A DNA stretch of 54,265 nucleotides, taken from positions 1 through 54,265 of the IMG/VR virus record IMGVR_UViG_3300032083_001527. One strand, 5' to 3'. Below, piece after piece: positions 34,801 to 41,084 of this stretch. Positions within the stretch are counted from its first letter, which is position 1, and every line of letters starts with the position of its first letter. A program made the translations under genes and the position numbers. This stretch comes from a virus. The notes beneath the pieces were generated by a model, which was not told the origin of the DNA, did no database searches, and was given only the letters and a program-made list of their open reading frames with translations.

Positions 34801-35515
34801 TAGCTGTAACATGATTGTCTGGATGTAGATTTAAAACTCTTGGATGTTCAAACTCTGCGTGAGTAAACGTACTGCTATCCCAAGAAGAAGCATCTATAGG
34901 ATCATAAAGCCTTATTATATTACCATCAATCTTTTTAATCTTAATAAAAGCAGAGTTATCATTAGCAGTGTTATACAAAGTAAGAGTCATGTTCTCTCTA
35001 ATTCTACTTGTAAATCCAGCAACTAAAGTTATGTTTATTGTGCTCGATGTAAACTGAGTGAAATCAGTTATTACATTAGCTATAGGTGAGTGGACTCTCC
35101 ATATATCAACAACAACAGGTGAGCAAGCATTTGTGTCTACGTTTTGCTCAACTATAGTATCTAGCATTGTTACGATGCTAGTTGTCGCATTATATGATTC
35201 AGCATCTTGATCTTTTGGTGTAAATAAAAAATAAGCATTATTTGTTTTTTCATCACCTACAGATCCAACACAAGTCATATCACCTTGAGAAACAGAAACA
35301 GTATCACCACTACTTTCATTACCACTGTAGTAGCCTATGTTAGTATTTCCTTCTAAATTTTGAACGACACCACCATCACCTTGGCCATCACTACCTCCAT
35401 CTGTAGTTCTAACCTGTATGTTAACCGCGTCTCTGTACTGGCCTTGAGGAACTAATCTTATATCAAGATCTTTATTCATCTTACCACCAGTAAAACTATG
35501 TTTGATTTCTGCCAT
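28817..35515 (-). CDS. Very large tail protein (nozzle/stabilisation type, 2232 residues)
   Basis: The N-terminus HSFTGGKMNKDLDIRLVPQG and QYRDAVNIQVRTTDGGSDGQ matches a class of tail hub/stabilisation proteins known from many marine podovirus-like phages, where the same start precedes beta-propeller-like repeats (T7 gp12-like nozzle role). The rest is beta-rich, with a Cys cluster CRECKGSQRGCNRHSIRFEF near the middle and a C-terminal FTIQNDTSNDPAGQGSNNSG. Typical relatives are about 700-1000 residues as I recall, so this copy is large and probably has inserted adhesion domains. It lies directly before the head-tail adaptor genes in genome order. Confidence 0.7.
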   Translation of the reverse strand: MAEIKHSFTGGKMNKDLDIRLVPQGQYRDAVNIQVRTTDGGSDGQGDGGVVQNLEGNTNIGYYSGNESSGDTVSVSQGDMTCVGSVGDEKTNNAYFLFTPKDQDAESYNATTSIVTMLDTIVEQNVDTNACSPVVVDIWRVHSPIANVITDFTQFTSSTINITLVAGFTSRIRENMTLTLYNTANDNSAFIKIKKIDGNIIRLYDPIDASSWDSSTFTHAEFEHPRVLNLHPDNHVTAINIIDDLLFFTDGVHEPKKINITRCKAGTTADIDTHTQLLITNNNGDLVDAGDVEFSDANLGNVNNDLLEEHVTVLRPAPKTAPTIHVDARDVAELKFTVNEYLNTSGLVPWISGGVQPIVGDELQIGLSYDTSGTAVNIGISSPELSQIPLIQGDVLTVTQEEVEVGFDAVDFKVEFLTYLDEASTTSVPVDFVTNKIRVKVLTEPSLIIENDMTSWSFEVTSLEKPKFELKFARFGYRYKYEDGEYSAFSPFSELAFDPGLFDYDVKKGHNLGMINTIRELTIKDFIPYYTDRALDIVEVEVLYKSTDNPTVYSIKSIKKVRDNEWELFTPNDTTVDNNNTTQLSIETGSLTIKSETIHRAIPSNQILRAFDNVPRHAKAQEITGSRVVYGNYVQGFDLTYPVGLTQNVVSEPVNGQPKRSVKTIRDYKVGMVFGDKYGRETPVIVSNRLIDLDSDPTTTNYIVETDDVRVKKQLAAMSNKLLVQQDWNKLGLPASTPDTMEWMDYVKYYVKETSNEYYSMVMDRWYYAEEQENIWLSFPSADRNKVDIETYLELKKAHGENIPVLEDARYKIIAIENEAPDFIKIDHRFMGEVRLGSEFTHDGGGDVVNTADPTLLIDPDRGKAIDIGPDEYQNFLDTYGPNKRGQLLARVVGRTINNSTGVTVNKIVSGDFKKVTNFSRGTVGSTDNVATIRFNKSFGESANMRERFTLAGYALNLLEADPSANDLNYFLEFKEEVVENKPEFDGRFFVLIEKDEPIEKYVEKITASSIGFTEIDQVAISYVDSQTYSPAKSGPYSYVGGGNTAFGSTGVYADLDAESTGSANVTDTSNSPYIWWGWGEFSENPAPQGLSNDPIQANFFALGCQRNGVLQGIGVEHFDDNFGSNNADKVINYGAITRAYWENFLTWHQSTLGTSYANIAGLGINIRNRVFLDGARATKYRLQEFGTNSGNTTEMGIRGNASDPAAGYGLTTLSNDDTEYSTPPYIFNYKPTALDTSADPTAVGMCRMVFSQTKGVDGSQDSWGAEGTFATDISELNGVGGALTVYNYFTTPGTYFRFLDDGSGPGGEPHTYVVVESSPDGSVSLPIQYSNEIKNFGRAFDNDEVDDDDNQFKEKVISTTQPVTNNNNPFGPDISSPSSTAYDSTTFLLGGSSASETDLRWGGENANCVDENNNPIDCWSILKESGASYLTGSQLDFYVSGSINSSYPAEPIKIKVGCRKNNIAGDPGGNDGNFLDQAICRECKGSQRGCNRHSIRFEFRKVDEVTGEILNEGITDLEAFDPRGQAKHDGSAGAIRFSILQRALISGGDVIEAETDRGVWETEPKEGEELDIYYEATHALPMKLEQGNTLAYAPLKSRVFSQYFDIEGGNQINSLTTDLDGNLFKDIKVGGAEYTQNESIIKVISTNADDVVGVHKSGIGIGDHISFEHSSGLITKSEVEKYYKAPSGSNVTYVAGPTVDVTITFDGGVTDDLPQGTISITNQDGSAFNDVSAFAVSDGIGGHGASVVGDDVPGNIFLKHFPPFGSFGGNNQLTDVRWITGFDEADPDAVAGTSFDVTLHFQTGYYQIKKDVYQYAVQLGWHNCYSFGNGVESDRIRDDFNAPQIDNGVRVSATIDDFGQENKTSSLIYSGLYNTTSGVNDLNEFNMGEKIIKDLNPAYGSIQRLKSRDTDVIAFCEDRILRILANKEAVFNADGNPQLTATDRVLGQVSTFLGDYGISNNPESLAVDQYRMYFTDTQRGAVLRLSRDGLTPISSVGMKTWFRKNLKNKTKLLGNFDTVNGEYNLTFTPSPANGPTISFNETSKGWVSFKSFKPDEGLSISGQYLTVKDGTIWKHYSPNVGRNLFYGATSLNSFSESKLEVVFNDAPGQVKSFKAMNYEGSQSRVIQNLDDYDYYNLIGKNGWWVDALNTDLQEGRVVEFIDKENKWFNRIQGVQSSQANLDTNEFTVQGIGNPTVVELPEVAPSTFTFTIQNDTSNDPAGQGSNNSGYSG

Positions 35516-35519
35516 AATT

Positions 35520-36401
35520 TTATTTTATTTGTTTGCCCATACCTTTAAGTATCTGCGTGAATTCTTCAATCTTAATATTTGATAATCTTATTTTTGCTTT
35601 TCTAGTTTCAGCAAATCTTTCTTTTTTAAATCTTTGAACTATATACTCTGGCATATTAGATCTTGTAGATAATATACCATAAGCTATATGTTTATAACAA
35701 GCTTCTTCACAAAACTTATGCACAACCATTTCTGCGTCTGTACCTAGACCATCGCTAACGTAATGAAGTGTTATTGTTTCACCTGCTAGTGCAGCACCGA
35801 ACTTTATTAAACCTCTTAATTGGTCTATAAAAAAACTACCGTTTATTTGTGAGTATTGCGGATCTAACCCATATCTTCTACCTTCTGTAGATATCTCTAT
35901 ATCAGAAGAATAGTTGATATCATACAGTTGATAATTGATAGGTGTTACATTTTGAAAGTTAGTAGAAGTATTACTTGGTGTTTGCTCTGTTAAGGCGTTA
36001 GCTGTAAATTGATATACACCACTTGCATCTTGTGTTATAGCAAAAGGATCAGATGTTTTTCTAGCTGGATATAAAGGCCTTTCTAAACCATCACTACCAA
36101 CCCTAACTATTTTAATGTAGTTAACATAATCTTGAGGTAGTATCATTGATAGTGTGTTAGGTACTTCTATTTCTTGAGATTTGAAAGATCTTAACACATC
36201 GTATGATAATTCTTGTATAGCGCGCATAGCGTGAAACTGAATATCAGTTCTATTTACTTTACTTATGATTTTATTTTCACCAACATAAGCAACCATAAAA
36301 GCATTTATGATATTATCTAAAGTTGTAAATTGATAATCGCCGTAGTTAGCGGCGTTACCAGATCCATAATAAGTTTCTTGATTTTGACTTAGTAATCCCA
36401 T
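35520..36401 (-). CDS. Head-tail connector/tail adaptor-type structural protein
   Basis: 293 residues. N-terminal helices (DNIINAFMVAYVGENKIISK, DIQFHAMRAIQELSYDVLRS) followed by a beta section (VPNTLSMILPQDYVNYIKIV) and C-terminal helices rich in Arg/Lys (YIVQRFKKERFAETRKAKIR). The layout is that of phage proteins placed between head and tail genes, comparable to T7 gp11-type adaptors. It lies 4 bases upstream of the giant tail gene and 2 bases after the 248-residue gene. Role inferred. Confidence 0.65.
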   Translation of the reverse strand: MGLLSQNQETYYGSGNAANYGDYQFTTLDNIINAFMVAYVGENKIISKVNRTDIQFHAMRAIQELSYDVLRSFKSQEIEVPNTLSMILPQDYVNYIKIVRVGSDGLERPLYPARKTSDPFAITQDASGVYQFTANALTEQTPSNTSTNFQNVTPINYQLYDINYSSDIEISTEGRRYGLDPQYSQINGSFFIDQLRGLIKFGAALAGETITLHYVSDGLGTDAEMVVHKFCEEACYKHIAYGILSTRSNMPEYIVQRFKKERFAETRKAKIRLSNIKIEEFTQILKGMGKQIK

Positions 36402-36403
36402 TG

Positions 36404-37150
36404 TTAACTATTTTGTTCTTGATTTTTTACCTGCATTTGAGTTGCCCCAGCTTGTTGTATATCTTGTTTCTGTATTGTTACTCCAGCTAAGATTAATATT
36501 TTATTAACTAAGTTTTCTTCTTCAGATTGATGTAGTTGAAAATCAGTTGAAGTTCCAGCGTTATATAGGGCTTTTTCAAAACCACTTGGACCAGCTAAAA
36601 CATACCCCCAATTAGGCTTTGTAGGATCTTTGTAATAAAAAACTCTCCAAGCACTTGACACAATTAAATCACTACCATTAGGATGAAATTGTAGATAAGC
36701 AATACCACTACTTAATCCTGTGTGAACATATATAGATCTACTAGTAGATGGGGCCGTTAATGGATTATTTAAAATATGATCAAGCTCGCTAGCACTTACT
36801 CTTTCTGCTGTTTTACCAGAAGCCGTATTATTACCTACAACTTTTATTATTCTATAGGGGTTGACACTACTAGGTAGTGCTGCACCACCAGCGGCAGTTG
36901 AAACAGTTATTAAGTCACTTTCTATAAAACCACTTAGCTTGTGCTCAATAGATTCTAAAATATCTGAGTGTTGTTTTTGACTATTAGGTTTTCTTTGAGC
37001 TAAATTAAGTTGATGAAAATAATTTTCATAAATTTCATTTTGCGCTTTATCAGAAAATAAGTTAAACTCTTGGGGTGTTACATAACCTCTCTGTTCTTTA
37101 TTACAAAGTGCTAAAACTTTTTGATAAACATTATCTATTGGTACTGCCAT
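36404..37150 (-). CDS. Structural protein, possible head-tail connector
   Basis: 248 residues. Starts MAVPIDNVYQKVLALCNKEQ, with a helical N-terminal half (YVTPQEFNLFSDKAQNEIYE, NYFHQLNLAQRKPN) and a beta-rich C-terminal half (RIIKVVGNN, SIYVHTGLSSGIAYLQFHPN). The pattern fits small connector proteins found with the preceding adaptor in marine phages. It follows the 56-residue gene by 8 bases. Exact role not determined. Confidence 0.62.
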   Translation of the reverse strand: MAVPIDNVYQKVLALCNKEQRGYVTPQEFNLFSDKAQNEIYENYFHQLNLAQRKPNSQKQHSDILESIEHKLSGFIESDLITVSTAAGGAALPSSVNPYRIIKVVGNNTASGKTAERVSASELDHILNNPLTAPSTSRSIYVHTGLSSGIAYLQFHPNGSDLIVSSAWRVFYYKDPTKPNWGYVLAGPSGFEKALYNAGTSTDFQLHQSEEENLVNKILILAGVTIQKQDIQQAGATQMQVKNQEQNS

Positions 37151-37158
37151 AATTATTT

Positions 37159-37329
37159 TTATTTATAATAAGGAAACTGTTTGTTGAGCCAAGCTTTTCG
37201 TTTATCACAACCACAGTCTGTATAACCAGTTGCTCTCATAGCTAACTCTGTTAATGATTTTACACCTGTAGCTCTAGTAATTTTTTCTACAGTATCACCT
37301 AGTCCTTTTGATTTATTTGTTTCGCTCAT
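37159..37329 (-). CDS. 56-residue protein with a CGC motif
   Basis: Short gene in the gap after the capsid operon terminator. Begins MSETNKSKGLGDTVEKITRA, then TGVKSLTELAMRATGYTDCG and ends CDKRKAWLNKQFPYYK. The pattern GLGDTxEKITxATG...DCGCDxRKxxLNKxFPY is one I recall as a conserved hypothetical in marine Bacteroidetes phages. The CGC may bind a metal or form a dimer disulfide. A copy of the ATGTAACTAT motif lies 10 bases upstream, so it is probably the first gene of a tail operon. Confidence 0.75.
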   Translation of the reverse strand: MSETNKSKGLGDTVEKITRATGVKSLTELAMRATGYTDCGCDKRKAWLNKQFPYYK

Positions 37330-37339
37330 ATTATAATAT

Positions 37340-37362
37340 ATTTTACTATATTATAGTTACAT
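37340..37362 (-). promoter_or_regulatory. ATGTAACTAT...GTAAAAT motif, copy B
   Basis: On the minus strand: ATGTAACTAT, AATATA, GTAAAAT. The core CTATAATATAG is a perfect palindrome. It lies 10 bases before the ATG at 37329 and just downstream of a terminator (37392-37418), as expected for a new transcription start. Matches copy A at 21 of 23 positions. Confidence 0.5.
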
Positions 37363-37391
37363 AATAAAGTGAAAGGTTAGCCCTAAATAAA

Positions 37392-37418
37392 AATAGCCAC
37401 CCAAAATGAGTGGCTATT
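37392..37418 (-). terminator. Rho-independent terminator after the capsid-region operon
   Basis: Stem AATAGCCAC / GTGGCTATT (9 bp; 37392-37400 and 37410-37418) with a 9-base loop. On the minus strand it is followed by TTTATTT. It lies 19 bases after the stop codon of 37437-38288 and separates head from tail genes. Confidence 0.85.
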
Positions 37419-37436
37419 AATATTAGCTAAAAGATA

Positions 37437-38288
37437 TTAGTTTAATCTTTTTTCTATGTTTTGGTATATTTCCATACCTTCATCGGTTTTAAACCAAGCA
37501 GCTAGTGCTGAGTATGGATGTTCATCAAACGGAACAGTCATTAATTTTCTACCTGTGTTACCCCAAGTAAAATATCTTTGGTCGCGTGATAAATTTATAA
37601 GTTTAGCTTCAACAGCTTTTATACCAAAGTTTCTTAACTGAACATTATCATCTTGAGCTAAATCTAAGAATAATTTAGGATTTTTCCTTGCAAATAGTAG
37701 TAAATCCCTTTTAAGTTCCTTAGAACCTAACTTATTAACTTTAGATCCAACTTCTGCTCTTAGTATAGCTTCAGCTAAATCGATATCCATATCTTTAGCT
37801 ATCTTAAGTGCTTCAACTTCAAACTCTAACCAATCTAATTCATTTTCAGCTATTTGAACTGGTTTATGTTCGTAAAATAACTTGTCTCTATGAGGGTGGT
37901 ATAATGATAAAAGTTTTTGTAGAACTGTTTTTTCTTTCTCAACGTAAAGAACACCACTTCTAAATATAATATGTTCTAATCTTTGATCACCTTTCATTTC
38001 ATCAACAAAACAAGTTCTTTGATTTTGACAATACTTAAGCTCTCTTTCGTAACCAAGTTTTTCATCAAAGTAATAAACGTTAGCTGATTTTATAGATCTT
38101 GACAAAGGTTTTTTATTTCCTTTTAAATAATAAACTCTATTTTTTATCTCCCAAGTATCTTTTGGTTTAGCCTTAACTTCAGCAACTTTAATTTTAGGTT
38201 TTTCTTCTACAATAGGTTGTTCTTCTACAACTATTGTTTCTTCAACTATAGGTTCTTCAACCTTAGTTTCTTTTTTCTTTTTTGCCAT
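37437..38288 (-). CDS. Capsid-associated structural protein with acidic N-terminal extension
   Basis: 283 residues. The N-terminus is a Lys then Glu/Val/Pro-rich low-complexity segment (KKKKETKVEEPIVEETIVVE), followed by DTWEIKNRVYYLKGNKKPLS and a helical C-terminal two thirds (AENELDWLEFEVEALKIAKD, DLAEAILRAEVGSKVNKLGS). It directly follows the major capsid gene, bracketed by two terminators. The charged, disordered tail suggests it could decorate the capsid or bind inside it. Not a recognised enzyme. Confidence 0.65.
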   Translation of the reverse strand: MAKKKKETKVEEPIVEETIVVEEQPIVEEKPKIKVAEVKAKPKDTWEIKNRVYYLKGNKKPLSRSIKSANVYYFDEKLGYERELKYCQNQRTCFVDEMKGDQRLEHIIFRSGVLYVEKEKTVLQKLLSLYHPHRDKLFYEHKPVQIAENELDWLEFEVEALKIAKDMDIDLAEAILRAEVGSKVNKLGSKELKRDLLLFARKNPKLFLDLAQDDNVQLRNFGIKAVEAKLINLSRDQRYFTWGNTGRKLMTVPFDEHPYSALAAWFKTDEGMEIYQNIEKRLN

Positions 38289-38318
38289 AATATAATATAT
38301 AATATAATTAATAAAAAT

Positions 38319-38345
38319 ATAAGGGCGATACTAGACCGCCCTTAT
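38319..38345 (-). terminator. Rho-independent terminator after the major capsid gene
   Basis: Stem ATAAGGGCG / CGCCCTTAT (9 bp; 38319-38327 and 38337-38345) with a 9-base loop. The minus strand continues ATTTTTATT. It lies 12 bases after the capsid stop codon. It probably boosts or uncouples capsid mRNA level from the next gene. Confidence 0.85.
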
Positions 38346-38357
38346 AAAATAAATAGT

Positions 38358-39866
38358 TTACTTCATTAACATAAAGTTGTTTGCACCTTGTGTGATCAAA
38401 CATCTTTCTGATAACATATGTAATTGCATTGCATCAAGTGCTGATGTAGCGGCTCCAACAGAACCAGTAACCCAAGTTTTTAATCTTCGATCATCAGTTG
38501 CAGAAGCTCTATATCTAACGTGTAAGAACGGTCGCTTCATGTTTTTACCCATGTTTTGATCGTATACAGTAGATACACCAGCTGGAATCATAACACCTCT
38601 GATAGCACTAGCTCCAGCAGCATCATTAATACCACCTCTTGTAGCTCTATCATTTAAGTATCTGAAGTCAGATTTGTAAAAGTCGTAAGAACCTCTTCTA
38701 AATCCTGAGAAACCTAAATTTAAAGCCATATCTTCGTCGTTGTCAAATACTCCGTAAGAAGTACCTCCAGCTCCGTAAGAATTCATTGAAGCAAGCATAT
38801 CGTCTATCGCTAAGCTAGTTGATCTGTTAACAAACATCATGTATTCTTCAATAGCACCTTGCTTGTCAAACTCAGCTAAAATAGCATCGAACTCAGCTAA
38901 ATCAGTAGCAGCATTAACACCAGTTACACCTGAAGTTAAGTTACCTCTTGATTCAATAGCAGCAAATAAACCTTCAGTACCAGTTGCAGCGCCATCCTCT
39001 TGATGAACAGCTAAATCAGCATCATTAGTGCCAGAAGCTCTAACACCTTCAATCATTGACATTTCTAAGTAATCAGTAAATCTAGCTCTTGTATCAGCTT
39101 CAGCTTTTAAATACCAAAGATAACCTGATTGTCCTTGCTCAGATGAAACTTCTACCCAACCAATTCTAGATGCATCAGATCCTGATACTTCGTAGTAATC
39201 TTTTAAGATAATTGGCTTGTTAGTGAAAGTTGTAAACTTAGGTTCGTTAGCGCCTCTTGATTCAGTAGAAGCAGCTTGAGAACCACCAGCATCAGCTAGT
39301 GCTCCTGGATAAGATACTCCTTTTTTAAACTCAGAACCATAAACTAAAACAGTACAGTTGTCAGTACCGTTAGCTATAACAGCATCGTTATTGTCGTAAG
39401 GTATAACTTCAATGTCAGGTGAAGACGCAGTAGCGACTTCAGTTACAACACCTTTAAATGTTTGACCAGTTCCACCAGCAACAATAACAGTATCGTTCAA
39501 ACGAATACCGTGATTAAAACCTGGATCTTGACCATCCATATCAGTTAATACTTCTATCTTGCAACCTAAGTTACCATTGATACCAGCATCATTGTCTAAC
39601 ATAGAACACTTATAAGATAAGTGTAATCTACCTTGCTCAGACCAAACAACTTGATCAGAGGTCATAGATTCTTCTGCACCAACTTTAGCTAAAAAACCTG
39701 AAATAGTTCTCGGTCCGAAAACTTCAGCTTCTTTTTCCATTAAGTCAGGCAGGTATTGTTGTCTCCAGTCATTAGTGGAGCCCGTAAAATCTAGATAATT
39801 TGTATTTAGCGCTTGCTTTTGTGGAGCAGGTACACTATTCAAACTACCTCCTGCAGTAATTGCCAT
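38358..39866 (-). CDS. Major capsid protein
   Basis: 502 residues. The segment LDFTGSTNDWRQQYLPDLME, EAEVFGPRTISGFLAKVGAE and MTSDQVVWSEQGRLHLSYKC closely follows the N-terminal part of major capsid proteins of marine phages as I recall them. Context is decisive: terminase, portal, scaffold, then this gene, with its own strong terminator. Presumably an HK97-type fold, which cannot be verified by eye. No obvious protease gene precedes it, so maturation may not require cleavage, or one of the HExxH proteins may do it. Confidence 0.88.
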   Translation of the reverse strand: MAITAGGSLNSVPAPQKQALNTNYLDFTGSTNDWRQQYLPDLMEKEAEVFGPRTISGFLAKVGAEESMTSDQVVWSEQGRLHLSYKCSMLDNDAGINGNLGCKIEVLTDMDGQDPGFNHGIRLNDTVIVAGGTGQTFKGVVTEVATASSPDIEVIPYDNNDAVIANGTDNCTVLVYGSEFKKGVSYPGALADAGGSQAASTESRGANEPKFTTFTNKPIILKDYYEVSGSDASRIGWVEVSSEQGQSGYLWYLKAEADTRARFTDYLEMSMIEGVRASGTNDADLAVHQEDGAATGTEGLFAAIESRGNLTSGVTGVNAATDLAEFDAILAEFDKQGAIEEYMMFVNRSTSLAIDDMLASMNSYGAGGTSYGVFDNDEDMALNLGFSGFRRGSYDFYKSDFRYLNDRATRGGINDAAGASAIRGVMIPAGVSTVYDQNMGKNMKRPFLHVRYRASATDDRRLKTWVTGSVGAATSALDAMQLHMLSERCLITQGANNFMLMK

Positions 39867-39885
39867 AATATATTTTTTTTAAATG

Positions 39886-41052
39886 TTATTTTTTATTTTT
39901 ACTTCTAATCTTAAAAGATCTATTTTTAATTTCAGAAGAAGATTGACCTAACACCTTATACTTAACACCCCCAACATTTGTTTCGCCATGAGTTTTTCTA
40001 GGTTCTAGATTAATGTTTTTATCTTTAGCAACTTGACTTTTAATTGCATCTGCTTTACCTTGCTCATAAAAGTGCTTGGCAATAGCATCAGCGTTCATAG
40101 CTGTATATAAAGATTTATGATAACCTGCAGCGTCGTCTATAGTAGACTTATCTTCACCAACAAACTTGTTGACAAAATTATTAATATCACTTTGAGCTGT
40201 CTTTACTTTATTAACATCATTAACATTATACCGATATTTTTTATCTCCGACATTATATTCAAAACCTTTGAAGTTCTGTCCAAAGAAACTATCAGTCTTA
40301 TTTAAAAATGTTCTCTTGCTTTTTTCAGATAACTTTTTCTGACTTTCTTGATCTTTATTGTATTTATGATAGAAATTAATAGCATCTTGTTGTTCTTGAG
40401 TCAACTTTGACCCAGCTTTAATATCTTCATAGTATTTAGACTTTTGCCTGTCTAAGTGGGCTCTAGCCTCGGCAACTTGCTCTTTGAGGGCTATCTTTTT
40501 ACTACGTATTGTTTTTTCATCATCAATATCATCTTCATAACCAAACTTCTCTTCTAATAAAAAATTACGTTCTTCTGCTGTTAAATGAGATTTAGTGCTT
40601 CTATAGTACTCGTCTAATATATCTGAGTCATCCATTTTTGAAACATCTCTATTTAAATTAACGTAGTCTTGTAAATCACCACCTGTTTCTTCCATAAACT
40701 CTACAACTTTTTGTATGTTTTCTGGTAGTGGTTCTCCAGTAGCAACTGCTTCTTCAACTGCTTCTTCAACAGCTTCTTGCACTTCTTCAACTTTTTCTTC
40801 TTCAGTAACTTCTTGAAGTACAGGTTGATCTACTGTTTCTTCGACTACGTCCACCTTTTCTTCTTCAGCGGGTTGTTGCTCAACCTCTTCGCTTTTAATT
40901 TCAGGTGTATTGTCTAAATCTATTTTAATAACATCTGGATCTTCAGCGCTATCAAACTTAGATAAATCTAATTCGTCAACAACTTCTTCTACGGGTTGTT
41001 CTACGTTTTCTTCAGTTGTTTCTTCAACAACTTCATTGTTTTCTTCTATCAT
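39886..41052 (-). CDS. Scaffolding protein
   Basis: 388 residues. A very acidic, Val/Glu-rich low-complexity N-terminal third (NNEVVEETTEENVEQPVEEV, KVEEVQEAVEEAVEEAVATG), then helical coiled-coil segments (SKKIALKEQVAEARAHLDRQ, KSKYYEDIKAG) and a basic C-terminus ending FKIRSKNKK. An acidic helical body with a basic end that docks on the capsid protein is the usual scaffold layout. It sits between portal and major capsid genes. Confidence 0.8.
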   Translation of the reverse strand: MIEENNEVVEETTEENVEQPVEEVVDELDLSKFDSAEDPDVIKIDLDNTPEIKSEEVEQQPAEEEKVDVVEETVDQPVLQEVTEEEKVEEVQEAVEEAVEEAVATGEPLPENIQKVVEFMEETGGDLQDYVNLNRDVSKMDDSDILDEYYRSTKSHLTAEERNFLLEEKFGYEDDIDDEKTIRSKKIALKEQVAEARAHLDRQKSKYYEDIKAGSKLTQEQQDAINFYHKYNKDQESQKKLSEKSKRTFLNKTDSFFGQNFKGFEYNVGDKKYRYNVNDVNKVKTAQSDINNFVNKFVGEDKSTIDDAAGYHKSLYTAMNADAIAKHFYEQGKADAIKSQVAKDKNINLEPRKTHGETNVGGVKYKVLGQSSSEIKNRSFKIRSKNKK

Positions 41053-41084
41053 AATAAAATTTTATAAAATATTAAAAATAAAGA

